This document shows positions 10,245 to 19,371 of a DNA stretch of 64,000 nt, piece after piece; the first letter of the stretch is position 1, and the number at the start of each line of letters is the position of its first letter. The DNA comes from Leuconostoc gelidum subsp. gelidum KCTC 3527. GTDB lineage: Bacteria; Bacillota; Bacilli; Lactobacillales; Lactobacillaceae. A program made the translations under genes and the position numbers. The stretch lies in the NCBI RefSeq assembly GCF_000166715.1, contig NZ_AEMI01000015.1:62001-126000 (forward strand), written 5' to 3'. Below the pieces are notes generated by a model, which had not been told where the DNA came from, ran no database searches, and worked only from the letters and a program-made list of their open reading frames with translations.

Positions 10245-11314
10245 TTTATAGCCGCCAATTCATGTTTTTTTATATAAGCAATCATTTTTTGTGTGACTTC
10301 ATCGGTCGTCATCACACCACCCATATCTGGTGTCACATAATGATTTTTAATAATATAATCCACTGCTGTAGTCATTTTAGCTGCAATACGTTTTTCATCA
10401 AAACTTTCGATCAACATCATAGCTACTGTATTTACCATTGAAATTGGGTTCGCTATGCCTTGACCAGCAATGTCTGGTGCTGATCCATGAATTGGTTCAT
10501 ACAAATTAGGACCATTTTCACCAATTGACATAGAAGGTATTTGACCGATTGAACCTGTGATTTGTGCTGCTTCATCACTTAAAATGTCCCCAAACAAATT
10601 AGGCGTAATCACAACATCAAATGTTGCAGGTTTTGACATAATAGCCATTGTCATTGCGTCAACATAATAGTAATCAATTGCAACACCTGGATAATTTTTA
10701 CCCACTTCATTTGCAATTTTTCGCCAAAATTTTGACGTAGCTAATACGTTTGATTTGTCCACAATGGTGACATGTTTATGCCGTTTCTGAGCCAGTTTAA
10801 ACCCCTGGTGCATAATTCGAGTTACTTCTTGTTCATTGTAGTAAATCGTATCAATGGCTTGATGTTCTTCAAGCTTGCGTGGTTTTCCAAAATAGGCGCC
10901 TGAAGTCAATTCACGAACAATTACGAAATCCGTATTTTTAACATATTCTGGTTTTAATGGTGACCAATCAATTTGTGCCAATGTCACTTTTGTTGGTCGT
11001 ATATTAGCAAATAAATTAAGTTGTGATCTAATTTCTAGTAGTCCTTGTTCCGGACGACGGGACATATTATCCCATTTAGGACCACCAATAGCGCTAAGTA
11101 ACACCGCATCAGCCTGTTTTGCAATATTAATAGTTGATTGTGGTAGTGGATCTCCCGCACGATCGATACCATCCCCACCAAAAGGTGCGTCTATGAGTTC
11201 ATATGCAAATGTTTCATTCCTTGTCGCTGCCTCTAATACTGCTAAACCAGCCGTCATGATTTCAGGGCCGATGTAGTCGCCTTTTAATACGACTATTTTT
11301 TTTACTGATGTCAT
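10241..11314 (-). CDS. leuB: 3-isopropylmalate dehydrogenase
   Basis: NAD-dependent oxidative decarboxylation of 3-isopropylmalate to 2-ketoisocaproate. 357 residues, with [13 protein letters not shown] (family hallmark), the [14 protein letters not shown] region, and metal-site aspartates around [10 protein letters not shown]. The start codon overlaps the leuA stop as TAATG, giving tight coupling. Confidence 0.95.
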   Translation of the reverse strand: MTSVKKIVVLKGDYIGPEIMTAGLAVLEAATRNETFAYELIDAPFGGDGIDRAGDPLPQSTINIAKQADAVLLSAIGGPKWDNMSRRPEQGLLEIRSQLNLFANIRPTKVTLAQIDWSPLKPEYVKNTDFVIVRELTSGAYFGKPRKLEEHQAIDTIYYNEQEVTRIMHQGFKLAQKRHKHVTIVDKSNVLATSKFWRKIANEVGKNYPGVAIDYYYVDAMTMAIMSKPATFDVVITPNLFGDILSDEAAQITGSIGQIPSMSIGENGPNLYEPIHGSAPDIAGQGIANPISMVNTVAMMLIESFDEKRIAAKMTTAVDYIIKNHYVTPDMGGVMTTDEVTQKMIAYIKKHELAAIK

Positions 11315-12486
11315 TATTGATAACTCACCATTTCTTTTTCTTCAACAACTTGCATAATGACCTTTAATTGTTCATTTGTAATCAAATTTGATTCTTCTGC
11401 CACTGATTTAAAAATTGGAAAAATCACCTTCATATCATCACGTGTCACATCATAGCCTAGATTATTTAGTTTTGACATAACTGCATGTGAGCCTGATAGT
11501 TTACCCAAAGGCAAGGATGCCATTGCACCGACCATTTCCGGCTTCAAAATTTCATATGTTTCTGGATTTTTTAAGTACCCATCTTGATGAATACCAGATT
11601 CATGAGCAAACGCGTTTCGTCCCATAATTGGTTTATTACTGGCAACTGGCATATGTGTTGCGCGTGCAACAATATCAGAAATGGCCTTTGAATGTGACAA
11701 AACAATATCTGTTTCGACATTGAATTTTTCATGTCGAACATATATAGCTGCTGCCGCTTCAATCATGTCAACGTTACCAGCTCGCTCGCCGATTCCGTTA
11801 ATTGTGCCTTGAATTTCCGTTGCACCATGCGCAATACCCGCCAAGGCATTTGCCGTAGCCATTCCCAAATCGTTATGCGTATGTGTTGACCAACCAACTG
11901 TGTTAAAACCAACAATATTTCGACGCAAATTTTCAAAAACTTCACCGTATTCTTCTGGCGTATCATAACCAACAGTGTCTGGAATATTAATCATTGTTGC
12001 GCCAGCATCAATGGCTGCTTGCACACTTGCCACCAAGAAATCGGGTTCAGTGCGTGTTGCATCTTCGGGTGAGAACACAATGTCTTGGATATGTTGCTTA
12101 GTAAAAGTGACATCTGCTTTGATTTTGTCTAAAATTTCTTCTTTAGTCAAATGCAGCTTGAATTCACGATGAACCGGTGATGTAGCAATAAACACATGAA
12201 TCATTGGCTGTTTGGCACCTTTTGTTGCTTCAATTACCGCATTAATGTCATTTCTAACTAACCGTGCCAAACCAACAACTTTTGCTTTGTTCACAACTTC
12301 TGCAATACTTTTCACTGCTTCAAAATCTTTCTGAGAAGCTGCAGGAAATCCCGCTTCAATTGCTGATACGCCATAGTCATCCAAACCTTTTGCTATGGCA
12401 ATTTTTTCTTCAACTGAAAAGTTAACCCCAATTGTTTGTTCACCATCACGCATTGTTGTATCATAAAAAGTTACTTTATTTGTCAT
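11314..12486 (-). CDS. leuA: 2-isopropylmalate synthase, short form without the regulatory domain
   Basis: Condenses acetyl-CoA with 2-ketoisovalerate. The TIM-barrel core is complete: DTTMRDGEQTIGVNF at the N terminus, STHTHNDLGMATANAL with metal-binding His, and GTINGIGERAGNVDM. Part of the following subdomain remains (AFAHESGIHQDG, LPLGKLSGSHAV). The protein stops at 390 residues, whereas canonical LeuA is about 510 with a C-terminal leucine-sensing domain. The stop directly overlaps leuB, so this is not a frameshift relic. Feedback inhibition by leucine is therefore probably absent and control shifts to the transcriptional attenuator. A homocitrate or citramalate synthase is less likely given the leu operon. 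Confidence 0.9.
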   Translation of the reverse strand: MTNKVTFYDTTMRDGEQTIGVNFSVEEKIAIAKGLDDYGVSAIEAGFPAASQKDFEAVKSIAEVVNKAKVVGLARLVRNDINAVIEATKGAKQPMIHVFIATSPVHREFKLHLTKEEILDKIKADVTFTKQHIQDIVFSPEDATRTEPDFLVASVQAAIDAGATMINIPDTVGYDTPEEYGEVFENLRRNIVGFNTVGWSTHTHNDLGMATANALAGIAHGATEIQGTINGIGERAGNVDMIEAAAAIYVRHEKFNVETDIVLSHSKAISDIVARATHMPVASNKPIMGRNAFAHESGIHQDGYLKNPETYEILKPEMVGAMASLPLGKLSGSHAVMSKLNNLGYDVTRDDMKVIFPIFKSVAEESNLITNEQLKVIMQVVEEKEMVSYQ

Positions 12487-12501
12487 AATTTCCTCCTGAA
12501 A

Positions 12502-12540
12502 TTAAAAATCCCGGACTAGTCAGATTGACTAGTCCGGGAT
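12502..12540 (-). terminator. leu operon attenuator terminator
   Basis: Perfect 14-bp stem, ATCCCGGACTAGTC pairing with GACTAGTCCGGGAT around a 5-nt loop, followed on the minus strand by a run of T. It lies between the leader peptide and the leuA ribosome site (AGGAGG). The upstream segment GGCTAGT can pair with ACTAGTC in the 5' arm and could act as antiterminator. Confidence 0.88.
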
Positions 12541-12603
12541 TACGCACGCACATCCTTTAATTCACTAGCCATTAGGTAAATACCTAACAGCCAGCTTAAA
12601 AGC

Positions 12604-12687
12604 TCAACTTGCTAGGGTTTGTCTGAGCAAGTTGAGGAGAAGGGCTGAATTTATTTTATTCATTTGTACTGTAATCCGATTTATCAT
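12604..12687 (-). CDS. Leucine-rich leader peptide of the leu operon
   Basis: A 27-codon frame starting at ATG 12687, with an AAAGGAAA ribosome site. Its C-terminal half reads SALLLNLLRQTLAS: six Leu codons in eleven (CTT CTC CTC AAC TTG CTC AGA CAA ACC CTA GCA). The leucine stretch lies inside a stem (CTCAACTTGCT with AGCAAGTTGAG, 12603-12636). This is the standard layout of ribosome-mediated attenuation: ribosome stalling at Leu codons would block the first stem and let an antiterminator form before the terminator at 12502-12540. An in-frame ATG at 12663 would give a shorter version with the same Leu cluster. Confidence 0.82.
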   Translation of the reverse strand: MINRITVQMNKINSALLLNLLRQTLAS

Positions 12688-12718
12688 GTGAAAAATTTCC
12701 TTTTAATTTAATATGATA

Positions 12719-12747
12719 ATCATAACTAATGACCAGTTGAGCGTCAA
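12719..12747 (-). promoter_or_regulatory. Promoter of the leu operon
   Basis: TTGACG at 12747-12742, a 17-bp spacer and TATGAT at 12724-12719, a near-consensus sigma-A promoter. Transcription would start about 25 nt upstream of the leader peptide ATG. Confidence 0.8.
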
Positions 12748-12791
12748 ACAAAAGTTTATTTTTATTCCTATTTTATATAATTAAGATACTT

Positions 12792-13103
12792 TTATAACCC
12801 TAATGCCATTTTGGCGTATCTAGACATTCTATCAATTTTCCAAGCTGGTTCCCATGTGAATACCACTTTAGTTGTCTTCACTTCCGGTAAGATAATTAAT
12901 GCTGCATCAATCATTTCTTCCAGCACACTACTTAACGGACAACCCATTGTAGTCAGTGTCATATTTATTATCACATCACCAGTATCATTAATATCAACAC
13001 AATTAATTAATCCCAGATTAACAATATCAATTCTCAATTCTGGATCAATTACTGTTTCTAAAATAGCCATAATGTCATTTTTTATTTTTTCTGGCATATT
13101 CAC
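12792..13103 (-). CDS. MIP18/DUF59 family Fe-S assembly factor (SufT-like)
   Basis: 103-residue protein of the MIP18/PaaD-like family, with [16 protein letters not shown] and the conserved TTMGCPLS Cys motif. Such proteins act in Fe-S cluster maturation or transfer and are often the last gene of suf operons, as here. It begins with GTG overlapping the sufB stop; an ATG two codons further in (13097) is an alternative start. Confidence 0.85.
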   Translation of the reverse strand: MNMPEKIKNDIMAILETVIDPELRIDIVNLGLINCVDINDTGDVIINMTLTTMGCPLSSVLEEMIDAALIILPEVKTTKVVFTWEPAWKIDRMSRYAKMALGL

Positions 13104-14533
13104 CCCACCGATCCAATCATTTCAAATTTCATTAAGCGATTTAATTCTACGGCATATTCCATTGGTAATTCTTTTGTGAAAGGCTCAATAAATCCCATGA
13201 TAATCATTTCTGTGGCTTTTTCTGCAGAAATACCACGTGTCATCAAATAATATAGTTGTTCTTCAGAAACACGTGAAACTTTTGCTTCGTGTTCCATCGA
13301 TACATTGCCATTTAAAATTGTGTTATACGGGATTGTGTCTGCTGATGATTGATCATCAACCAGAATTGTGTCACATTCGACATGGGCAAACGACCCATCA
13401 GACTCACGGCCAAACTTGACCGTCCCACGATAATCTGTTTTCCCACCATCGTGTGCAATTGATTTTGAGATGATGGATGATGACGTATTTTTAGCATTAT
13501 GGATCATTTGTGCGCCAGAATCCAAATTAACGCCTTCACCAGCAACCGCAATTGACAACATAGTGCCCTTTGCGCCCTCACCATTCAAATAAACTGATGG
13601 ATATTTCATCGTTGTTTTCGATCCAAAATTACCATCGACCCATTCCATAGTCGCATTTTCATGAGCAGATGCACGTTTTGTTTCCAACGAATACACATTA
13701 TTTGACCAATTTTGAATTGTTGTGTACCGGCAATAACCATCTTTTTTGACAATAACTTCAACAACGGCTGCATGTAAAGCATCTCCAGAATACATCGGTG
13801 CTGAACAGCCTTCAACATAATCAACATGTGCACCCTCATCAACAATGATCAGCGTGCGTTCAAATTGCCCTTCGTTTTCTGTATTTATTCGAAAATATGA
13901 TTGAATTGGCGTATTAACGTGCACGCCTTTGGGGACATAAATAAAGGTGCCACCCGACCAAACCGCAGCATTTAAAGCGGCTAATTTATTATTGGTTGGT
14001 TTCACCAAAGAACCAAAATATTCTTTCATCAGTTCTGGATACTCTTGCACTGCCGTATCTGTATCAGTAAAAACAATTCCCGTTTTAGCAAATTCATCTT
14101 TCATACGATGATACACCACTTCTGATTCATACTGTGCGGAAGATCCAGCCAACCATTTCCGTTCTGCTTCGGGGACACCTAATCTTTCAAACGTTTCTTT
14201 TAGTTCAATTGGCACATCATTCCAATCACGATACTTATCGTTTGTTGGTTTATTATAATAATAAATATCTTCAAACCGAATGTCACTCAAATCTGGTCCC
14301 CAACTATGCATTGGCATATCAAGATATGTTTGATACGCTTGCAACCGATAATCTAACATCCATTCTGGCTCGTTTTTCTTAGCAGATATTTGACGAATAA
14401 TGCCCTCGTCTAATCCTTTGCCTGTCGAAAATACTGCCTTATAATCATCTTGAAAACCTAACGCCTTAGCTTTATCAACTGCAATCGCTGCACGAGTCTT
14501 ATCAATCGCCTCTTGTCTATCTATTTCCATCAT
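13100..14533 (-). CDS. sufB: Fe-S cluster scaffold subunit SufB
   Basis: Scaffold of the SufBCD complex on which Fe-S clusters are built. About 477 residues; the beta-helix core includes [18 protein letters not shown] with the conserved Cys, and [17 protein letters not shown]. The frame is open to 14548, but AGGAGG just upstream of the tandem ATG favours 14533 as start. It overlaps the end of sufU by 17 bp. Confidence 0.95.
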   Translation of the reverse strand: MMEIDRQEAIDKTRAAIAVDKAKALGFQDDYKAVFSTGKGLDEGIIRQISAKKNEPEWMLDYRLQAYQTYLDMPMHSWGPDLSDIRFEDIYYYNKPTNDKYRDWNDVPIELKETFERLGVPEAERKWLAGSSAQYESEVVYHRMKDEFAKTGIVFTDTDTAVQEYPELMKEYFGSLVKPTNNKLAALNAAVWSGGTFIYVPKGVHVNTPIQSYFRINTENEGQFERTLIIVDEGAHVDYVEGCSAPMYSGDALHAAVVEVIVKKDGYCRYTTIQNWSNNVYSLETKRASAHENATMEWVDGNFGSKTTMKYPSVYLNGEGAKGTMLSIAVAGEGVNLDSGAQMIHNAKNTSSSIISKSIAHDGGKTDYRGTVKFGRESDGSFAHVECDTILVDDQSSADTIPYNTILNGNVSMEHEAKVSRVSEEQLYYLMTRGISAEKATEMIIMGFIEPFTKELPMEYAVELNRLMKFEMIGSVG

Positions 14534-14978
14534 CGCACCTCCTATCATCTTTTATGACTAATAATTCATCTAAAGCATGCCATGCTAGTGTGGCACATTT
14601 GATACGCGCTGGAAATTTTGTCACACCAGCTAAAATCTGAGGTTCACCAAGAGACTTAACATCGGCTGCCTCACCACGCATCATTTTAGAAAATTCTGTC
14701 ACTAAAAGTGTAGCTTGTGCGCGCGTTTTCCCAGATACCAAATCACTCATCATAGATGCTGATGCTTTTGATATCACACAACCATCACCATAGAAATGAA
14801 TATCAGTCACTTTATCATCGACAATATCAAATGCCAAATCAATTATATCGCCACAAGTTGGATTATATTTTTGTATATGATACGTTTCTTGTCCCAACAT
14901 TTGTCGAAAATGATGCGGATATTGCGCATATGACATGATTGTCTGGCGATATAAATTATCTAAATTGTGCAAACTCAC
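14517..14978 (-). CDS. sufU: SufU Zn-dependent sulfurtransferase
   Basis: Accepts persulfide sulfur from SufS and passes it to SufB in Gram-positive SUF systems. Zn ligands are visible: Cys in NPTCGDI, Asp/Cys in [13 protein letters not shown], Cys in [12 protein letters not shown]. The start is a GTG at 14978, giving [14 protein letters not shown], the usual SufU N terminus, behind AAGGAGT. The frame extends upstream but those residues do not fit the family. It overlaps the sufS 3' end by 23 bp. Confidence 0.9.
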   Translation of the reverse strand: MSLHNLDNLYRQTIMSYAQYPHHFRQMLGQETYHIQKYNPTCGDIIDLAFDIVDDKVTDIHFYGDGCVISKASASMMSDLVSGKTRAQATLLVTEFSKMMRGEAADVKSLGEPQILAGVTKFPARIKCATLAWHALDELLVIKDDRRCDDGNR

Positions 14979-16191
14979 GGTTAAAATACTCCTTAATTTT
15001 TTTAAGCGCATCAATCAATCGATCAATTTCTTCACGGGTATTATACAGGTAGAAACTCACACGCACTGTTGCTGCAACACCTAAGTAATCCATAAGAGGT
15101 TGCGCACAATGATGCCCTGCCCGTACTTCTATGCCTAATTGATCCAGCGCTGTTGCTAAATCATGAGCGTGCACGCCAGCCATATTAAACGCAATCACAC
15201 CTGTATGATGCTCGCTATTTTGTGGCCCATAAATTGTAATTCCCGGCATCTTATTCAGTTGTGATAGTGCATAACCTACTAATTCATGTTCATGCTTTGT
15301 CACGTCAGCCATACCAATATGAGTTAGATAATCAATAGCTGCACCTAGTCCAATAGCACCGGCAATATTTGGTGTCCCAGCTTCAAAACGCCAAGGTATT
15401 GGTTGAAACGTGGCTTCCTGTAAATTTACGCGTTCAATCATTTCACCACCATATTGTGCTGGGGTCATTTTTTCTAATAGTTCACTTTTACCGTATAAGA
15501 CACCAATGCCTGTTGGCCCCAACATTTTATGTCCTGAAAAAACCAAAAAATCAACAGCCATATCTTGTACATCGACTGCCATATGGGGCACTGATTGTGC
15601 ACCATCTACAATCATAATAGCACCATGTTCATGAGCCATTTGGGCGAGCAATTTAATAGGATTAACAACACCTAACACATTAGAAACATGTGTCAGGGCA
15701 ACTATTTTAGTTTTGTTAGTCATTTTTTGTTTAGCATCAGTTAAATTTAATGTGCCATCATTATTGAGGGCAATGTATTTCAAACTGGCTCCAACACGTT
15801 GTGCTAGTTGTTGCCATGGTACGATATTTGAATGGTGTTCCATATATGATAAAAGGATTTCATCACCTGGTTTGAGTTGATCAACACCATATGTGCTTGC
15901 CAACCAATTCAATGATTCAGTTGTCCCACGCGTAAATAAAATTTCAGTTCTTTTTTTTGCATGAATAAACATTTGTACTTTATCACGAACTTGTTCATAT
16001 TGCTCAGTTGCACGTTGTGAGAGTTCGTAAATACCACGATGCACATTAGCATTATCATTTTGATAATAATTAACCAAGGCATCCATCATAACTTGTGGTT
16101 TTTGTGACGTCGCTGCACTATCCAAATAAATCATTTGTTGACCATTAATTTTTTGATTTAAAATCGGAAAATCAGATCTAATCGTCTTCAT
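14956..16191 (-). CDS. sufS: Cysteine desulfurase SufS
   Basis: PLP enzyme of 411 residues that converts cysteine to alanine and enzyme persulfide. PLP lysine is in FLVFSGHKMLGPTGIG; the active-site Cys is in RAGHHCAQPLMDYLG. MEHHSNIVPWQ and DGAQSVPH are also typical of the group II desulfurases paired with SufU. Its start overlaps the sufD end by 14 bp. Confidence 0.95.
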   Translation of the reverse strand: MKTIRSDFPILNQKINGQQMIYLDSAATSQKPQVMMDALVNYYQNDNANVHRGIYELSQRATEQYEQVRDKVQMFIHAKKRTEILFTRGTTESLNWLASTYGVDQLKPGDEILLSYMEHHSNIVPWQQLAQRVGASLKYIALNNDGTLNLTDAKQKMTNKTKIVALTHVSNVLGVVNPIKLLAQMAHEHGAIMIVDGAQSVPHMAVDVQDMAVDFLVFSGHKMLGPTGIGVLYGKSELLEKMTPAQYGGEMIERVNLQEATFQPIPWRFEAGTPNIAGAIGLGAAIDYLTHIGMADVTKHEHELVGYALSQLNKMPGITIYGPQNSEHHTGVIAFNMAGVHAHDLATALDQLGIEVRAGHHCAQPLMDYLGVAATVRVSFYLYNTREEIDRLIDALKKIKEYFNREFAQFR

Positions 16192-17362
16192 ATTGTAACT
16201 TTCTTTCTATTTCTGACATCACTTTTTGTTGGGCTGCCCGAGTCGGCATTTTCATTAAAACCTCTCCCATAAAGCCACGAATAACTAACTTACGAGCCAC
16301 GCGTTCACTAATGCCACGACTCATTAAATAATACATTTGCTCGTCATCCACACGGCCCACAGAAGCAGCATGCCCTGCTGTGACGTCATTTTCATCAATA
16401 AGCAATAACGGATTAGCATCCCCTCTCGCTCGACGAGATAACATCAATACGCGTGATTCTTGTTGCGCATCTGATCCCTTGGCGCCTTTAATTATTTGAC
16501 CAATACCATTAAACACCAAGGTTGAACGATTTAAAATTACACCACGTTGAAAAATATGACCAACAGTATGTCGGCCTTTATTTAGAACAGTTGTAACTAG
16601 GCCTTGCGTTTGTTTTTTTATCGTTAATCCAATGACATTAGCATGCGATGTGGCGCCTTCACCATTTAGTTGACTAGCTACTCGCATCACGACATTGCCA
16701 TCATTAAATTCCGCATTTTGCCAATCAACAGTAGCATGGTCTTTAACTAGGACCTCTCGGTTAATGAATGCGGTTGTCTGTTCCCCTAAAGAATCAATAT
16801 TAGCGTAAGTCACTTGTGCACCAACCTTAGCCAATACTTCTATTACCACAGAGGCCTTTGTTTTTTCAGAACCAATCGTATGCATTTCTTGCAGAATAGT
16901 AACTTTCGCATGCGCGCCAACACAAACAAAAATTCGAGCCACAAAATCTTGACCTGACATAGCCAAATGATTCAATGTGAGATGCAAAACATCATCAAAT
17001 TTTACTTGGTCTGGAATATATACAAATATACCAGTATTAAATTGTTCATAGTTTTGAGCAGATAAACGATCAGCGCGTTTTGAAATAACACTACCAATGA
17101 GTTTATTAACTAAGGGCCCATACACCATCTGTGCTTGTTTCATGCCCATTACAATGACACCTTGTGCTATCATATTTTCCGACAAATGTTGATACGTAGT
17201 GGATTGCCCACTCACTTCGATGCCACTGATAGTATTCTTCAGAAAGTAAGTTGTTTTAGTATTTTCTGTAGCCGGTGTCAGCTCATCAAGTTGCCAACCA
17301 CTATATCGAACTTTAGCGAACTCTGGCAATGGTAGAGATGCTATTGCAATATTATCAACCAT
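16178..17362 (-). CDS. sufD: Fe-S assembly subunit SufD
   Basis: Beta-helix partner of SufB in the SufBC2D complex; about 394 residues. C-terminal half shows FNGIGQIIKGAKGSDAQQES and the DENDVTAGHAASVGRVDDEQ segment, with the His conserved in SufD. AGGAGG placed just upstream of an ATG at 17362 fixes the start (the open frame begins at 17377, inside sufC). Only one base separates it from the sufC stop. Confidence 0.92.
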   Translation of the reverse strand: MVDNIAIASLPLPEFAKVRYSGWQLDELTPATENTKTTYFLKNTISGIEVSGQSTTYQHLSENMIAQGVIVMGMKQAQMVYGPLVNKLIGSVISKRADRLSAQNYEQFNTGIFVYIPDQVKFDDVLHLTLNHLAMSGQDFVARIFVCVGAHAKVTILQEMHTIGSEKTKASVVIEVLAKVGAQVTYANIDSLGEQTTAFINREVLVKDHATVDWQNAEFNDGNVVMRVASQLNGEGATSHANVIGLTIKKQTQGLVTTVLNKGRHTVGHIFQRGVILNRSTLVFNGIGQIIKGAKGSDAQQESRVLMLSRRARGDANPLLLIDENDVTAGHAASVGRVDDEQMYYLMSRGISERVARKLVIRGFMGEVLMKMPTRAAQQKVMSEIERKLQYEDD

Positions 17363-17363
17363 A

Positions 17364-18164
17364 TTAATCCTCCACAAAATACGAATTTGTTTCTTCGTCT
17401 GTCAGGTGAACATCCAAACCAAGTTCATCTCGCAATCCTGCGTACCCCTCAGCCTCCAATTTTTTGGCTAAGTTGGCATCGCCTGTTTTTACAATTTTAC
17501 CGTCCATCATCACATGAACAAAATCAGGTACAATGTAGTCAAGCAAACGTTGATAGTGTGTAATCATCAGTGCCCCGAATTCATTAGAACGCATACTATT
17601 AACACCACGTGAAACAACTTTTAAGGCATCAATATCTAATCCAGAATCAATTTCATCCAAAATAGCAATTTGTGGTTGAATCATCATCATCTGTAAAATT
17701 TCATTTCGCTTTTTTTCGCCACCAGAAAATCCCTCATTTAGATAACGTTCCGCCATTTCTTCAGTCATAGCCAAAAATTCACGTTTTTCATCTAGCTTTT
17801 CAATAAATGACATCACACTAATTTGATCATCTTCAGGGCGTCGCGCATTAATTGCCGCACGCATAAATTCAGTATTAGTGACACCTTGAATTTCTGAGGG
17901 GTACTGCATAGCCAAAAATAATCCCGCGCGTGCGCGTGCGTCAACTGACATTTCAGCTAAATTTTGACCGTCAATGTAAATATTGCCTTGGGTCACTTGG
18001 TATGCGGGATGTCCCATAATTGTTTGCGATAACGTTGATTTTCCGGTACCATTGGGACCCATAATTGCATGTATTTCACCTGTATTGACAATTAAATCAA
18101 GGCCTTTTAAAATTTCTTTACCTGCCACCGAAACATGTAAATTTTCTACTTTTAATGTTGTCAT
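17364..18164 (-). CDS. sufC: Fe-S assembly ATPase SufC
   Basis: ABC-type soluble ATPase driving the SufBCD scaffold. 266 residues with Walker A GPNGTGKST, the SufC-specific signature EGFSGGEKKRNEILQ, and Walker B IAILDEIDSGLDID. First of the suf genes and one base downstream of the XRE-family regulator gene, so the regulator and the suf genes form one transcript. Confidence 0.96.
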   Translation of the reverse strand: MTTLKVENLHVSVAGKEILKGLDLIVNTGEIHAIMGPNGTGKSTLSQTIMGHPAYQVTQGNIYIDGQNLAEMSVDARARAGLFLAMQYPSEIQGVTNTEFMRAAINARRPEDDQISVMSFIEKLDEKREFLAMTEEMAERYLNEGFSGGEKKRNEILQMMMIQPQIAILDEIDSGLDIDALKVVSRGVNSMRSNEFGALMITHYQRLLDYIVPDFVHVMMDGKIVKTGDANLAKKLEAEGYAGLRDELGLDVHLTDEETNSYFVED

Positions 18165-18165
18165 A

Positions 18166-19008
18166 TTATATATCCTTTTTTCGCTGATTAATTTTATTCA
18201 GCATACTTTCATTTTTATGAAATTTTGCAATCATACGGACATTATTAATCATTTCATTGACAATAAAATGTTGATTATGCCATATGTCGCCAGCTTCTAT
18301 CAGTAACCAAAATAAATTTTCTAAAAAATAAGTGCTATCACTATCATTTGTGAAATTAATTCCATAAGTTGCCAACATCATAGCATATTTATAGTTTTTA
18401 AGCGACATTTGATACTGTGCTAATAAATAGAATATTGCTGCTTGAAAACCTGATCTATCTGCTACCATTAGGTTTTTCTGATGCCGCCAGACATCATCAA
18501 ATATTTTTTCTGCTTCATTAAAAAAGCCTTGTTGATAATAATAATGGATAGTTATCGCATAAAATAATAATTGTTGTAGTTGACTAAATTGTGAAACATC
18601 AATTTTTTTGAGTAATTTTGTTGCTTTTACATCATTTTTCTGAAAAAAAACCAATGAAAAATATTGTAACAATTGATAAGTGCTTTGCTCTGAATCCAGT
18701 AGGTTATCGATGTCAACTTGTGTCATCAGCTGATGATATTTTACTAGATTTTGATAAAACAGCGCTTTCATGGCAAGTGCTAGAACCTGTTCATTAGATG
18801 TTGTTTTTAGTGTCACATGAATTGGAAAAATATCGTTGAGTGTTAATCCTAAGCGTTCACATAGTAAGATCATAATATCAACCGCTGGCACTTGTCTATG
18901 TTTTTCAAATTTAGACAAAGTAGCCTGCGTGCAAATATTGATGCAAAGTGACATTTGTGACATTTTCAAACGTTTGCGTGTATGAATAAATTTTTCTACA
19001 TTAATCAT
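18166..19008 (-). CDS. XRE-family regulator with TPR-like C-terminal domain (Rgg/MutR-like)
   Basis: 280 residues. The N-terminal 60 residues form a helix-turn-helix (LKMSQMSLCINICTQATLSK); the rest is all-helical and low in charge, as in Rgg/PlcR-type regulators whose TPR-like repeats often bind peptides. I cannot assign a ligand. It is the first gene of the suf transcript, which is an unusual place for this family, and it lies downstream of a structured leader (19043-19175). No small peptide pheromone gene was found next to it. Confidence 0.75.
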   Translation of the reverse strand: MINVEKFIHTRKRLKMSQMSLCINICTQATLSKFEKHRQVPAVDIMILLCERLGLTLNDIFPIHVTLKTTSNEQVLALAMKALFYQNLVKYHQLMTQVDIDNLLDSEQSTYQLLQYFSLVFFQKNDVKATKLLKKIDVSQFSQLQQLLFYAITIHYYYQQGFFNEAEKIFDDVWRHQKNLMVADRSGFQAAIFYLLAQYQMSLKNYKYAMMLATYGINFTNDSDSTYFLENLFWLLIEAGDIWHNQHFIVNEMINNVRMIAKFHKNESMLNKINQRKKDI

Positions 19009-19042
19009 TTTGACCTCTTTAATAGTTTATATTTTTCTATTT

Positions 19043-19087
19043 AAAAAGTGCAGACCAACTGTTTTCACAGTTGGTCTGCACTTTTTA
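19043..19087 (-). terminator. Conditional terminator in the suf leader
   Basis: A perfect stem: AAAAAGTGCAGACCAACTGT pairs with ACAGTTGGTCTGCACTTTTT around a short GAAA-type loop, ending in T. It lies 35 bp before the regulator start codon and downstream of the promoter at 19253-19281, so it would stop transcription of the whole operon unless disrupted. Symmetry makes it usable on the other strand too. Confidence 0.85.
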
Positions 19088-19095
19088 AACACATT

Positions 19096-19175
19096 ACCAA
19101 CTGTCCACTAAATTGAAAAATTTTAGTAGACAGTCACAAAAATTAGCCTACTAATCAACAGATGAGCAGTAGGTT
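19096..19175 (-). promoter_or_regulatory. Structured 5' leader of the suf operon (candidate regulatory RNA)
   Basis: Two hairpins precede the terminator. P1 (19147-19173) is CCTACT with AGTAGG. P2 (19099-19135) is a 12-bp stem, CTGTCTACTAAA with TTTAGTGGACAG. The 3' arm of P2 runs into ACAGTTGGT (19104-19096), which is perfectly complementary to ACCAACTGT (19075-19067) in the 5' arm of the terminator. P2 and the terminator can form together, or the nine-base antiterminator can form and exclude both. This switch geometry is directly visible; what triggers it is unknown. No T-box motif is present. Confidence 0.65.
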
Positions 19176-19252
19176 AACGATGGCAAAATTATTTGATTTT
19201 CTTATTGTTATTTTCATTTATTTTTCTTCTATTTTTTATATGATATATATTG

Positions 19253-19281
19253 ATTCTAATAGAAAAACATTATTATGTCAA
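19253..19281 (-). promoter_or_regulatory. Promoter of the regulator-suf operon
   Basis: Consensus TTGACA (19281-19276), a 17-bp spacer, then TAGAAT (19258-19253). It implies a leader of roughly 240 nt before the regulator gene, which contains the three hairpins. Confidence 0.75.
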
Positions 19282-19371
19282 ATTTTTTTAGCAATTTTAA
19301 TTAAATAATTTATAAAATATAACTAATCACTTATGTTTATAAGAAATAAATATGTTGCTTGTTTATCATTA

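Noticed and set aside
12541-12720. T-box leader before leuA
   Set aside because: The conserved T-box sequence (AGGGTGG-ACCGCG) is absent, while a Leu-rich leader frame and attenuator explain the region.
19040-19175. T-box or known riboswitch in the suf leader
   Set aside because: No T-box, SAM, cysteine or other motif I recognise is present; listed only as a candidate RNA.
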